From: Rhodobacter sp.
GTDB taxonomy: Bacteria > Pseudomonadota > Alphaproteobacteria > Rhodobacterales > Rhodobacteraceae
Reading direction: 5' to 3'
NCBI GenBank assembly: GCA_027484985.1
Contig: JAIXRW010000047.1
Location: 1 to 64,000, forward strand
DNA length: 64,000 bases
A program made the position numbers and the translations under genes. Under the pieces are notes generated by a model. It saw nothing but the letters and a program-made list of their open reading frames with translations. It was not told where the DNA came from and did not search any database. Below are positions 1-7,996 of the stretch, piece by piece (position 1 is the stretch's first letter; every line of letters begins with the position of its first letter).

Positions 1-803
1 AGCGGCACGCGGTCGCCCGCCTGTGCGGCAAGGGCGCGGGAATGGGCCCCTGCGGCAAGGATCACGCGGCGGGCTTTCAGGTTCAGGCCCGGGCCGGTCA
101 GGGTGACGCCGCCCGCCTCTCGCCTCAGGCCTGTGGCCTTGGTCCGGATACACTGCGCCCGAGCGGTGACATGTGCGGCAAGGCGGCCCACCATCGCGCC
201 CGGATCGTTCAGGAACACCGCCTTGGGGAAAAAGGCGGCACCGCCCGCGACCTCTGGCAGGGTCGGCTCCATCTGGCGCAGCGCCTCGGGGCCGATCAGA
301 TCGACGCTGATGCCAAGGCTGCGGCGAAAGGCCATGTCGGCCTCGGCCGCGCGGAAGGCGGCTTTGGAGTCGTAGATGTAAAGGCAGCCGCGTTTCTGCA
401 CGATCTCCGCCCCGCCGATGCGGTCAGCCAGCGCCAGCCATGACGGGCAGGCATCGGCAAGCAGGCGTGCGATGTTCGCGGCATTGCGGGCGGCAGGGCC
501 GGGCAGGGATTGCCACGCGAAGCGGGCCAGCCACGGCATCAGCGCGGGAATCGCCGCGCGGCGGATGGCAAGTGGCGAATTGCGGTCAAACAGCAGCGCG
601 GGCAGGTTTTTCAGCACATCCGGCGTGCCCACGGGCATGACCGCATAATCGGCGATGGTGCCCGCATTGCCATAGCTTGCCCCCGAACCGGGCGGGTTCG
701 GGTCTATGATCGTGACCTCGCGCCCTTCGGCCAGCAGCCGTTCCGCGATGGCAAGGCCCACGACACCCGCGCCGACAATGGCGATTTCGGTTTCCTGTTT
801 CAT
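1..803 (-). CDS. FAD-dependent amine/amino-acid oxidoreductase (DAO family), C-terminus off the window
   Basis: The N-terminal 267 residues are present; the rest lies beyond the left edge. Residues 6-33 form a Rossmann dinucleotide fold (AIVGAGVVGLAIAERLL) ending in an acidic strand that would bind the FAD ribose. This is followed by GSGASYGNAGTI, as in DadA-type D-amino-acid dehydrogenases and related DAO oxidases. The start is the ATG at 803. It is the last gene in the direction of an operon of glutamine synthetase-like, aldehyde and alcohol dehydrogenase genes, but 246 bp of strong hairpins separate it from them, so it may be expressed at a lower level. The substrate is unknown; a D-amino acid, glycine/sarcosine-type or gamma-glutamyl amine substrate would each fit. 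Family assignment is firm, specificity is not. Confidence 0.85.
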   Translation of the reverse strand, partial: MKQETEIAIVGAGVVGLAIAERLLAEGREVTIIDPNPPGSGASYGNAGTIADYAVMPVGTPDVLKNLPALLFDRNSPLAIRRAAIPALMPWLARFAWQSLPGPAARNAANIARLLADACPSWLALADRIGGAEIVQKRGCLYIYDSKAAFRAAEADMAFRRSLGISVDLIGPEALRQMEPTLPEVAGGAAFFPKAVFLNDPGAMVGRLAAHVTARAQCIRTKATGLRREAGGVTLTGPGLNLKARRVILAAGAHSRALAAQAGDRVP

Positions 804-809
804 TACCAA

Positions 810-908
810 CCTTGCGCGGCGCGTGCCGCGCAAGGCCACACGCCGTTGAAACCTGCCCCGCCCGTGCGCCCGGCGCACGGGCCGCGCCCGCCCGCCCTTT
901 GGCGGGCG
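810..908 (-). repeat. Two perfect intergenic hairpins between the alcohol dehydrogenase and FAD oxidoreductase genes
   Basis: Positions 810-820 pair perfectly with 825-835 (11 bp, loop GCGT), and 889-896 pair with 901-908 (8 bp, loop CTTT). Neither has a T-tract. They sit just upstream of the FAD oxidoreductase start, so they could modulate read-through, protect mRNA ends, or simply be dispersed GC-rich repeats. Confidence 0.5.
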
Positions 909-1000
909 CGATACCGCGCCCACCTTGTCGGGCGCGGCCCGTGCCCGACCCTTGGTCCGGCTGAGCCCCTTTTGCGCCCGCGTCGCCGCGGTCGCAATCG

Positions 1001-1039
1001 GACCGTGGCAAAGGTCCACCGGACCTTTGCCAGTCGGTC
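1001..1039 (-). terminator. Long hairpin directly after the alcohol dehydrogenase stop codon
   Basis: Positions 1006-1017 pair perfectly with 1021-1032 (12 bp, 3-nt loop). The outer arms GACCG (1001-1005) and CGGTC (1035-1039) extend it after a 2-nt bulge. It begins about 10 nt after the stop codon of the minus-strand gene. No T-run follows, so it could terminate, attenuate or stabilise the transcript end. Confidence 0.6.
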
Positions 1040-1049
1040 CTCTGTCGCC

Positions 1050-2210
1050 TTACATGCAGGCCTCGAACAGCGCCCGCGTGTTTTCCTTGGTCATGGCAAT
1101 CGGGTTGCCGCCGCAGGACGGGTCTTCCAGTGCCATGTCGGTCAGTTCGTCCAGACGGGCCGCTTCCACCCCCATCGCGGTCAGGTTCGCGGGAATGTTC
1201 AGCGTGGCGCGCAGGTTCATCACCGCCTGCCGGAAGCCGTCGAACCCGCCCGCAATGCCGATATAGGCGGCGGCCTTGTCCAGACGCGCCTCGATCGCGG
1301 GGCGGTTGAAATCGAGCACCATCGGCATGACCACGGCATTGGTGGTGCCGTGATGGGTGTTATAGACCGCGCCGATCGGGTGGCTTAGCGAATGGATCGC
1401 GCCAAGGCCTTTCTGGAAGGCCACGGCCCCCATGGCAGCCGCACTCATCATATGCGCCCGCGCCTCAAGGTTGGTCGGGTCGCTATAGGCGGTGGGCAGG
1501 TTCTCGAACACCAGCCGCATCCCTTCAAGCGCGATGCCTTGGCTCATCGGGTGGTAGAAGGGCGAGCAATAGGCTTCGAGGCAATGGGCCAGCGCGTCCA
1601 TGCCCGTGCCTGCGGTGATGAATTTCGGCATGCCGACAGTCAGCGCGGGGTCGCAGATCGTGACCACGGGCATCAGCTTCGGGTGGAAGATGATCTTCTT
1701 CTTATGCGTCACCGAATTGGTCAGCACACCCGCACGGCCCACTTCCGAACCGGTGCCAGCGGTGGTGGGCACCGCGATGATCGGGGCGATCTTGCTGGCA
1801 TCCGCACGGGTGAACCAGTCGTCGATATCTTCCAGATCCCAGACCGACAGACCCGCCCGCTGATGCGCCATCAGCGCGATCATCTTGCCAAGGTCCAGCG
1901 CCGATCCGCCGCCAAAGCAGATCACGCCATCATGGCCACCGGCCAGATAGGCGGCGATGCCTGCGGCCATGTTGCCCTCGTTCGGGTTCGGGTCCACGTC
2001 AGAAAACACCGCGCGGCCAAGGCCCGCCGCGGCCAGCCCGTCAAGGGCCGCCGCCGTGATCGGCAGCGATGCCAGCGCCTTGTCGGTCACCAGCAGCGGC
2101 TTTTTCACCCCCGCGCCCGCGCAATGTTCGGCCAGTTCCGCGATGCGGCCCACGCCGAACTTGATGGCAGTCGGATAAGACCAGTTCCGGTTCGGAACGT
2201 TGTGGGTCAT
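1050..2210 (-). CDS. Iron-containing alcohol dehydrogenase
   Basis: The protein has 386 residues, the usual length for group III Fe-ADHs. The N-terminal half binds NAD(P), with GGGSALDLGK near residue 100. The C-terminal helical half carries the metal-ligand region GMDALAHCLEAY followed by the His-rich segment GAIHSLSHPIGAVYNTHHG. It oxidises or reduces a primary alcohol/aldehyde pair in the cytoplasm. Its start lies 1 bp after the stop codon of the aldehyde dehydrogenase gene, so the two are translationally coupled and probably act in sequence (alcohol to aldehyde to acid). With the glutamine synthetase-like gene two places upstream, a gamma-glutamyl amino-alcohol is a plausible substrate; that is inference. 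A long hairpin follows the stop. Confidence 0.92.
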   Translation of the reverse strand: MTHNVPNRNWSYPTAIKFGVGRIAELAEHCAGAGVKKPLLVTDKALASLPITAAALDGLAAAGLGRAVFSDVDPNPNEGNMAAGIAAYLAGGHDGVICFGGGSALDLGKMIALMAHQRAGLSVWDLEDIDDWFTRADASKIAPIIAVPTTAGTGSEVGRAGVLTNSVTHKKKIIFHPKLMPVVTICDPALTVGMPKFITAGTGMDALAHCLEAYCSPFYHPMSQGIALEGMRLVFENLPTAYSDPTNLEARAHMMSAAAMGAVAFQKGLGAIHSLSHPIGAVYNTHHGTTNAVVMPMVLDFNRPAIEARLDKAAAYIGIAGGFDGFRQAVMNLRATLNIPANLTAMGVEAARLDELTDMALEDPSCGGNPIAMTKENTRALFEACM

Positions 2211-2211
2211 G

Positions 2212-3594
2212 TCACACCTTCTTCAAATGGTAGGATTTCGGACGGGTCACCGAATGGAACCCGAGGTAAGACAGCGACCCGCCGCGCCCGGTATCCTTGC
2301 AGCCCGTCCAGCACAAAGCGGGGTCAAGGTAATCGGCGCGGTTCATGAACACCGTCCCCGTCTCGATCCGCGCGCCGATTTCGGCGGCGGTGTCGTAATC
2401 CCCGGTCCAGATGCTGGCGGTCAGGCCATAGGGGCTGTCATTCATCAGGCGGATGGCTTCTTCGTCATCCTTGACCTTCATGATGCCCACCACGGGGCCA
2501 AAGGATTCTTCGGTCATCACCCGCATGGAATGATCGACATTGACCAGAATCTGCGGCGCCAGATAGGCGCCCCCGTCATCGGCGGGGAAGTTGGCGGGGT
2601 CGATCAGCGGCTTGGCCCCTGCGGCAATCGCCTCGGCCACCTGCGCGCGCACCACGGCGGCAAAGCGCTTGTTCGCCATCGGGCCCAGCGTGGTGGCCGC
2701 ATCGAAGGGGTTGCCCAGTTTCAGCGCATTGACCCAGGCGACCGACTTTTCGACAAAGGCATCATAAAGCGATTCATGCACATAGATCCGCTCGATCCCG
2801 CAGCAGCACTGGCCCGAATTGAACATCGCGCCATCCATCAGCGTATCGACGGCGGCATCAAGGTTGGCGTCATGCCGCACATAGCCGGGGTCTTTCCCGC
2901 CCAGCTCCAGCCCCAGCGGCGTGAACGTCCCCGCCGCCGCCTTCTCCATGGCAACCCCGCCACCGACCGATCCGGTAAAGTTCACAAAGCCAAAGGCCCG
3001 CGCACCGATCAGCGCCTCGGTCGTGGCATGGTCCAGCACCACGTTCTGGAACACATCCGCAGGCACGCCAGCCGCATGGAAGGCTTCCGCCAGCCGCTCG
3101 CCCACCAGCAGCGTCTGGCTTGACGCTTTCAGCATCACCGCATTGCCTGCAATCAGCGCGGGCACCAGCGTGTTGATGGTGGTCAGGTAAGGGTAATTCC
3201 ACGGCGCGACGATAAAGACCACGCCCAGCGCTTCCCGGGCAAGGTAGCGGCGGAATGTGTCGCTATCCTCGACCATCTTGGGCGCCAGCGTCTCGGCCGC
3301 GATCCCCGCCATGTATTCCGTGCGGGCATTCACCCCGCCGAATTCGCCGCCGAACCGCGTGGGCCGGCCCATCTGCCAGGCCAGTTCCTCGACGACCACG
3401 TCCTTCATCTCGTTCAGCCGCGCCACACCGGCCTGCACCAGCGCGATGCGCTCGGCCAAGGGGCGAGCCGCCCATGTCTTTTGCGCGGCCTTGGCACGGG
3501 CCACGGCGGCCTCGGCCACGGCGCGTTCCAGCGGCATCCGCGTCGCGTAAACCCGTCCATCGACGGGCGAGATCAGTTCAATCGGTTTCATCAT
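2212..3594 (-). CDS. NAD(P)-dependent aldehyde dehydrogenase
   Basis: The protein has 460 residues and belongs to the ALDH superfamily. The general base Glu is in LELGGKDP (about residue 231) and the nucleophile is in GQCCCG (about residue 261), where three adjacent cysteines occur. The N-terminal cofactor segment VAPWNYPY is also present. It oxidises an aldehyde to an acid. The start is ATG (Met-Met) at 3594. It is sandwiched between the glutamine synthetase-like gene and the iron alcohol dehydrogenase, with 1 bp to the latter. In the E. coli Puu pathway the same type of enzyme (PuuC) oxidises gamma-glutamyl aminoaldehydes, which is the role I infer here. Confidence 0.93.
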   Translation of the reverse strand: MMKPIELISPVDGRVYATRMPLERAVAEAAVARAKAAQKTWAARPLAERIALVQAGVARLNEMKDVVVEELAWQMGRPTRFGGEFGGVNARTEYMAGIAAETLAPKMVEDSDTFRRYLAREALGVVFIVAPWNYPYLTTINTLVPALIAGNAVMLKASSQTLLVGERLAEAFHAAGVPADVFQNVVLDHATTEALIGARAFGFVNFTGSVGGGVAMEKAAAGTFTPLGLELGGKDPGYVRHDANLDAAVDTLMDGAMFNSGQCCCGIERIYVHESLYDAFVEKSVAWVNALKLGNPFDAATTLGPMANKRFAAVVRAQVAEAIAAGAKPLIDPANFPADDGGAYLAPQILVNVDHSMRVMTEESFGPVVGIMKVKDDEEAIRLMNDSPYGLTASIWTGDYDTAAEIGARIETGTVFMNRADYLDPALCWTGCKDTGRGGSLSYLGFHSVTRPKSYHLKKV

Positions 3595-3669
3595 TCCACC
3601 TTCGGGCCGTCCGGCCCCCTGTTGCGGGGCGCGCGGGGCAGTCGAACCGCCACGCGCCGCCTGCCTTCC

Positions 3670-5037
3670 TTACGCCCGTTCCAAAAGGCGCTGAACCTCG
3701 AAATCCGTCACCACGCGGTCGGTCTCGGAAATCTCCCACTGCGCGGCGTGATGGTAATGGTCCACCACATCATCGCCAAAGGCCGCCCGCAGCATGGCCG
3801 ACCCGTTGGCCAGCGCCGCCGCCTCGCGCAGGTTGGTCGGAATCTCGCGAATCCCCTGCGCGCGATACATGTCGCCGCGCATCTCGGGCTCCAGCTCCAT
3901 CTTCTTCTCGATCCCGTCCAAGCCAGCCGCCAGCAGCGCGGCACAGCACAGATAGGGGTTCACATCGCTACCGGGAATACGGCATTCCACGCGGATGCCC
4001 TTGGTCTGCTCGCCGCACAGCCGAAAGCCCGCCGTGCGGTTATCGGCCGACCAGACCGCCTTGGTGGGTGCGAACATGCCCACGCAGAACCGCTTGTAGC
4101 TGTTCACATAGGGCGCAAGGAACAGCGTGATCTCGCGCGCATGGGCCAGTTGCCCGGCCATGAACTGCTTCATCACGGCACTCATGCCATGCGCGTCATC
4201 CTTGTCCAGAAAGGCCGGTTTGCCATCCAGCGTCCAAAGCGACTGGTGCACATGCGAAGACGATCCGGCGCGCCGATGGTCGTATTTCGCCATGAAGGTC
4301 ACCGATTTGCCCTTGGCCCATGCAATCTCTTTCACTGCCGTCTTGATGATCGCATGGTTGTCTGCCGTATCCAGCGCATCGGAATAGCGGTAATTGATCT
4401 CTTCCTGCCCCGCCTCGGCCTCGCCTTTCGAGTTTTCGACCGGTATCCCCGCACCATAAAGCCCGTTGCGGACCGCCCGCATCACCTCTTCTTCCTTGGT
4501 GGTCTGGAACAGCTGGTAATCCTCGTTATAGCCGCTGATCGGCTTGAGCCCGGCAAACCCGCCATCGCGGAAACTCTCGTAGCTGTTCTCAAAGATGTAG
4601 AACTCGAGCTCGGTCGCCATCATCGGCTCAAAACCCATGGCGCGGGCGCGGGCGACCTGTTTTTTCAGGATCGCGCGGGGCGAATGGGGCACTTCCTCAT
4701 GCGTGTGATGGTCCAGAAGATCGCACAGCACCATGGCGGTGGCAGGCAGCCACGGCACAAGACGCAGCGTCGAAAGGTCGGGCTTCATCACATAGTCGCC
4801 ATAGCCGGTTTCCCAGCTGGTCGATTTGTAGCCCTGCACCGTGTTCATCTCCATGTCCACGGTCAGCAGATAGTTGCAGCAATGCGTTTCTTCGTAACCG
4901 CCATTCACGAAGAAAGCGGCGTGAAAGCGTTTGCCGATCAGGCGGCCCTGCATGTCGATACCGGCCACCACCACCGTATCGATCTCGCCGCGCGCCACGG
5001 CATCCTTCAACGCGTCCATCGTCATGTTTCCGGGCAT
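3670..5037 (-). CDS. Glutamine synthetase family protein, probable gamma-glutamyl-amine ligase
   Basis: From the ATG at 5037 the protein has 455 residues; an in-frame TTG at 5106 would add 23 unconserved-looking residues, so I prefer 5037. It shows the glutamine synthetase catalytic layout: MATELEFYIF (metal-binding Glu), GEAEAGQEEINYRYSDAL, HVHQSLW and the glutamate/ATP site segment CRIPGSDVNPYL. Length and motifs resemble PuuA/GlnA3/IpuC-type ligases rather than GlnA. These couple glutamate to a primary amine using ATP. Its neighbours (aldehyde and alcohol dehydrogenases, amidohydrolase, RpiR regulator) point to amine or amino-alcohol catabolism through gamma-glutamyl intermediates. The amine cannot be read from sequence. 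Confidence 0.88.
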   Translation of the reverse strand: MPGNMTMDALKDAVARGEIDTVVVAGIDMQGRLIGKRFHAAFFVNGGYEETHCCNYLLTVDMEMNTVQGYKSTSWETGYGDYVMKPDLSTLRLVPWLPATAMVLCDLLDHHTHEEVPHSPRAILKKQVARARAMGFEPMMATELEFYIFENSYESFRDGGFAGLKPISGYNEDYQLFQTTKEEEVMRAVRNGLYGAGIPVENSKGEAEAGQEEINYRYSDALDTADNHAIIKTAVKEIAWAKGKSVTFMAKYDHRRAGSSSHVHQSLWTLDGKPAFLDKDDAHGMSAVMKQFMAGQLAHAREITLFLAPYVNSYKRFCVGMFAPTKAVWSADNRTAGFRLCGEQTKGIRVECRIPGSDVNPYLCCAALLAAGLDGIEKKMELEPEMRGDMYRAQGIREIPTNLREAAALANGSAMLRAAFGDDVVDHYHHAAQWEISETDRVVTDFEVQRLLERA

Positions 5038-5140
5038 CCGGTCTCTCCGTCGGGTTCCTGCCCCGGCCTCGTCGGGCGCGGGGTCGTTTGAAAGGGCGGC
5101 GGGCAATCATGGCCCGCCCGTCACGCAGCCATGGCCGGCC

Positions 5141-5905
5141 TCAGCTTGCCCGGGCCTGTTTCTGGATTTCAGCCACGCCCATATTGATCACCGGCGCCAG
5201 CATCTCGGCCATCGCATCGGCGGCCCCGGCATCGGCAATCAGGTCATTGCGGATTTCCAGCATCGCATTGGGCAGCCCGTAAGGGGTGGCCTGCACCCGC
5301 AGCGTATGGGTCACATCATCGGCCGCCGAATAGGGCGCGTTCAGCGCCGCATTCAGCCGCGTCATCCGCGCCGCATTGTCGCGGATCGCCATGGCCAGCG
5401 CCGGATCGGCATCATGGATCACCCCGAATTCGACCGCCCGCGGACGGCCGAAATAGACCGGCGTAAAGCTGTGGACCGTCACCACCACCGGCCGCAACCC
5501 CAACGCCACGCGCCGCATCAGCACGCCATGCAGCCCGGTATGGAACGGCAGATAAATCGCTTCGGTCCGCGCCAGCCGCTCGGCGGCGCCGATCGCGGCA
5601 TTGCCGGGAATGTCGAACACTTCCGATTTCGCGGGCATCGCCCCCGCCATATCGGGCGCGCGGTTGCAGTCATAGACCAAGCGGCTGACCGGCGCATGAA
5701 CCAGCACCGCATCCAGCCGCCGCATCAGCCCCCGCGCCACATCCAGCGCGCCGGGGTCCCACGCGATATGCGCCATCCGCGCCGCCTCGGGCAGGCCCAG
5801 ATCGCCCCAGGCCGCAGGAATCGCATGGGACGCATGTTCGCAAACCAGCACCACCCGCCCCTTGGCATCGGCATTCTCGATCGTCGGCTCGAACCGCTGG
5901 CCCAT
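5141..5905 (-). CDS. N-formylglutamate amidohydrolase family protein
   Basis: The protein has 254 residues with the family signatures VLVCEHASHAIP (His ligand), RLVYDCNR and VTVHSFTPVY. Members hydrolyse N-acylated glutamate or aspartate; HutG releases formate and glutamate. It is the first gene of the minus-strand operon and diverges from the RpiR gene. No other histidine-utilisation gene is visible, so a formylglutamate role is not supported by context. Hydrolysis of a gamma-glutamyl product of the same pathway, returning glutamate, fits better but is inference. The start is ATG at 5905; the gap to the glutamine synthetase-like gene is about 100 bp. Confidence 0.85.
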   Translation of the reverse strand: MGQRFEPTIENADAKGRVVLVCEHASHAIPAAWGDLGLPEAARMAHIAWDPGALDVARGLMRRLDAVLVHAPVSRLVYDCNRAPDMAGAMPAKSEVFDIPGNAAIGAAERLARTEAIYLPFHTGLHGVLMRRVALGLRPVVVTVHSFTPVYFGRPRAVEFGVIHDADPALAMAIRDNAARMTRLNAALNAPYSAADDVTHTLRVQATPYGLPNAMLEIRNDLIADAGAADAMAEMLAPVINMGVAEIQKQARAS

Positions 5906-5965
5906 GCTGGCACGTCATCCCTGCTGCTTTGGCCCAAGGCTTGCCTTGCCCAAGCCCGCTGTCAA

Positions 5966-5974
5966 GAATTATTC
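5966..5974. promoter_or_regulatory. Small palindrome in the divergent regulator/operon intergenic region
   Basis: GAATTATTC is a perfect 9-nt palindrome in an otherwise GC-rich 159-bp divergent region. Its AT-rich symmetry resembles RpiR-type operators, but one short site is weak evidence. Confidence 0.3.
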
Positions 5975-6064
5975 ACCGCTTCCCACGCTGTAGTGATGTT
6001 TTCTGTTTGCACGCGCGCGCCCTTGCCCGATGATGGGGCCAACGCTTCCGAAAGGCCGCCGCAC

Positions 6065-6934
6065 ATGGACGCAGCCACCACGATCGAAGATCACATGCGC
6101 CGTGCGCTGCCCGATCTGACACGCGCCGAACGCCACCTTGCCACCCATATCCTGGGCCATTACCCCGTGGCCGCGCTGGGCTCGATCACCGCCTTGGCCA
6201 AGGCGGCCGATGTCTCGACCCCCACGGTGGTGCGCCTTGTGCAAAAGCTCGGCTTCAAGGGCTATCCCGATTTCCAGCACTCCCTGCGCGCCGAGGTCGA
6301 GGCCATGCTCGTCTCGCCCCTGGCCAAGCATGACCGCTGGGCCGGCGGCGTGCCGCAAAGCCATATCCTCAACCGCTTTGCCGATGCGGTGATGGGCAAC
6401 CTGCAAGCCACCCTCGGCCAGATCGACCATGCCGAGTTTGACGCCGCCGCCACCCTGCTGGCCGATCCCGACCGCCGCATCTTTGCCGTGGGCGGGCGCA
6501 TCACCCATGCCATGGCCGATTATTTCGCCACGCTGATGAAGGCCGTCCGCAGCAATGTCACCCTAATGTCCGACATGGCGAATGCATGGCCCTCGGCGCT
6601 GGTCGATCTTGCGGCAGGCGATGTGCTGCTCGTCTTCGACATCCGCCGCTATGAAAACGCCGTGGTGCAACTGGTCGAACTGGCCGTCGAACAGGGGGCC
6701 GAGGTGATCCTGATCACCGACCGCTGGGTCAGCCCCGCCGCCACCCATGCCCGCCACACGCTTGCCTGCCATATCGAGGCGCCCAGCGCATGGGACAGCA
6801 TGGTTTCGGTGATGGTGCTGATCGAAACCCTGCTCGCCTCGGTGCAGGCCCGGACATGGCCCACGACCGAAGCGCGGCTCAAACGGCTCGAAGACCTCTA
6901 CGCCCGCTCGCGCTTTTTCCGCCGCCACCGCTAG
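6065..6934 (+). CDS. RpiR/MurR family transcriptional regulator
   Basis: The protein has 289 residues. An N-terminal RpiR helix-turn-helix (about 1-77) includes ALGSITALAKAADVSTPTVVRLVQKLGFKG. A C-terminal SIS sugar/phosphate-binding-type domain (about 125-270) includes IFAVGGRITHAMADYF. I chose ATG 6065, which has GAAAGG 9 nt upstream. An in-frame upstream ATG near 5996 would add an unlikely Pro/Ala segment. It diverges from the amidohydrolase-led catabolic operon, the usual place for its regulator. The ligand is unknown. Confidence 0.9.
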   Translation: MDAATTIEDHMRRALPDLTRAERHLATHILGHYPVAALGSITALAKAADVSTPTVVRLVQKLGFKGYPDFQHSLRAEVEAMLVSPLAKHDRWAGGVPQSHILNRFADAVMGNLQATLGQIDHAEFDAAATLLADPDRRIFAVGGRITHAMADYFATLMKAVRSNVTLMSDMANAWPSALVDLAAGDVLLVFDIRRYENAVVQLVELAVEQGAEVILITDRWVSPAATHARHTLACHIEAPSAWDSMVSVMVLIETLLASVQARTWPTTEARLKRLEDLYARSRFFRRHR

Positions 6935-6989
6935 ACAGCCGCACCCTCGGCCCGCCGCTTGGGGCGCACCTCCGGCCAAGGGCGCGGCC

Positions 6990-7036
6990 CAAGATTTTTC
7001 GCAAAAATCTTGCTCGGAATTTTTCTGAAAAATTCC
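6990..7036. terminator. Double hairpin, bidirectional terminator between the RpiR and EamA genes
   Basis: Two adjacent AT-rich hairpins are present. Positions 6990-6999 pair with 7003-7012 (10 bp, loop CGC), and 7016-7024 pair with 7028-7036 (9 bp, loop CTG). Each arm has five T or A residues, so both strands present a U-run after a stem. It lies between convergent genes. A related double hairpin with the same TTGCTCGGA junction lies at 26511-26555. Confidence 0.75.
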
Positions 7037-7041
7037 GGTCC

Positions 7042-7938
7042 CTAGGCCAGCCGTCGCCGCGCGCCCGAAACCCCGTTCATCACCACCGCCACCAGAATGA
7101 CCGCCCCGCCCAGAAAGGTGTTGGCGCTTGCCGTCTCGTTCAGCAACAGCCACACCCACAGCGGCGCCAGCATCACCTCGATATTGGACAACAGCGCCAG
7201 TTCCGCCGCCGGAACCACACGGCTGCCCAGCGTGTAAAGCACCATCCCCCCCGACAGCGTGACCGCCCCCATGAACATCGCCCATCCGGCATCGGCCACC
7301 GGCACCGCCAGCGGCTGGCCGATCTGCACGGCCACCGCCACGCCCGCGATGATCGAAAACACGCCCCCCAGCACGACCGAAGGCAAGGTATCCTCCAGCT
7401 TCCGCCAGCGCAGGCTCACGGTGAACACCGCAAATCCCAGCGCCGACAGCAGCGCCGCCACATTGCCCGCCAGCGCCCCGCCATGCAGCCCCTCGCGCAC
7501 CATCACGAAAATGCCCGCCAGCGCCACGGCAATCGCCGCCCATGTCGCGCGCCGCACCGTCTCGCCCAGCACCACCCGGCCGATCAGCGCCGTCAGAAAG
7601 GGCGAGGCCGCGAACAGAAAGACCGCATTGGCAATCGTCGTCGCCTGAATGGAATAGATCGCCCCGGCAAAGGCCGCCACCAGCCCGATCCCGCCCAGCA
7701 CCCCCGCCAACCCTGCGCCGCGCAGCGCAGGCAGCGGCGATCCGCCCGCCCGCCATGCCAGAAAGCCGATCAGCACCGGCAGCATCCCCACCGACCGCCA
7801 GACCAGAACCGCCCAGGTGCCCGCCGTGTCGATCTGGCGGAAGATCAGCCCCTGCACCGACCACAGCACCCCCGCCGCGATCACCAGCAGCACCCCCGTT
7901 CCGTATCGCATCGCACCATCCAGCCCTGTTTGCCCCAT
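7042..7938 (-). CDS. EamA/DMT family transporter
   Basis: From ATG 7938 the protein has 298 residues, typical of ten-helix drug/metabolite transporters with two EamA repeats. The first helix is GVLLVIAAGVLWSVQGLIF, and the second repeat begins near GFAVFTVSLRW. ATG 7911 is an alternative start. A further upstream in-frame start would overlap the ghrA coding end and add a cysteine-rich unrelated stretch, so I reject it. It exports or imports a small metabolite; the substrate is unknown. It follows ghrA on the same strand. Confidence 0.85.
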   Translation of the reverse strand: MGQTGLDGAMRYGTGVLLVIAAGVLWSVQGLIFRQIDTAGTWAVLVWRSVGMLPVLIGFLAWRAGGSPLPALRGAGLAGVLGGIGLVAAFAGAIYSIQATTIANAVFLFAASPFLTALIGRVVLGETVRRATWAAIAVALAGIFVMVREGLHGGALAGNVAALLSALGFAVFTVSLRWRKLEDTLPSVVLGGVFSIIAGVAVAVQIGQPLAVPVADAGWAMFMGAVTLSGGMVLYTLGSRVVPAAELALLSNIEVMLAPLWVWLLLNETASANTFLGGAVILVAVVMNGVSGARRRLA

Positions 7939-7996
7939 AGGACCGGCCGGCCCCCGCCGCGTCTGTCCCGTTCCCGACACGGGCAGCCTTGCCCCG

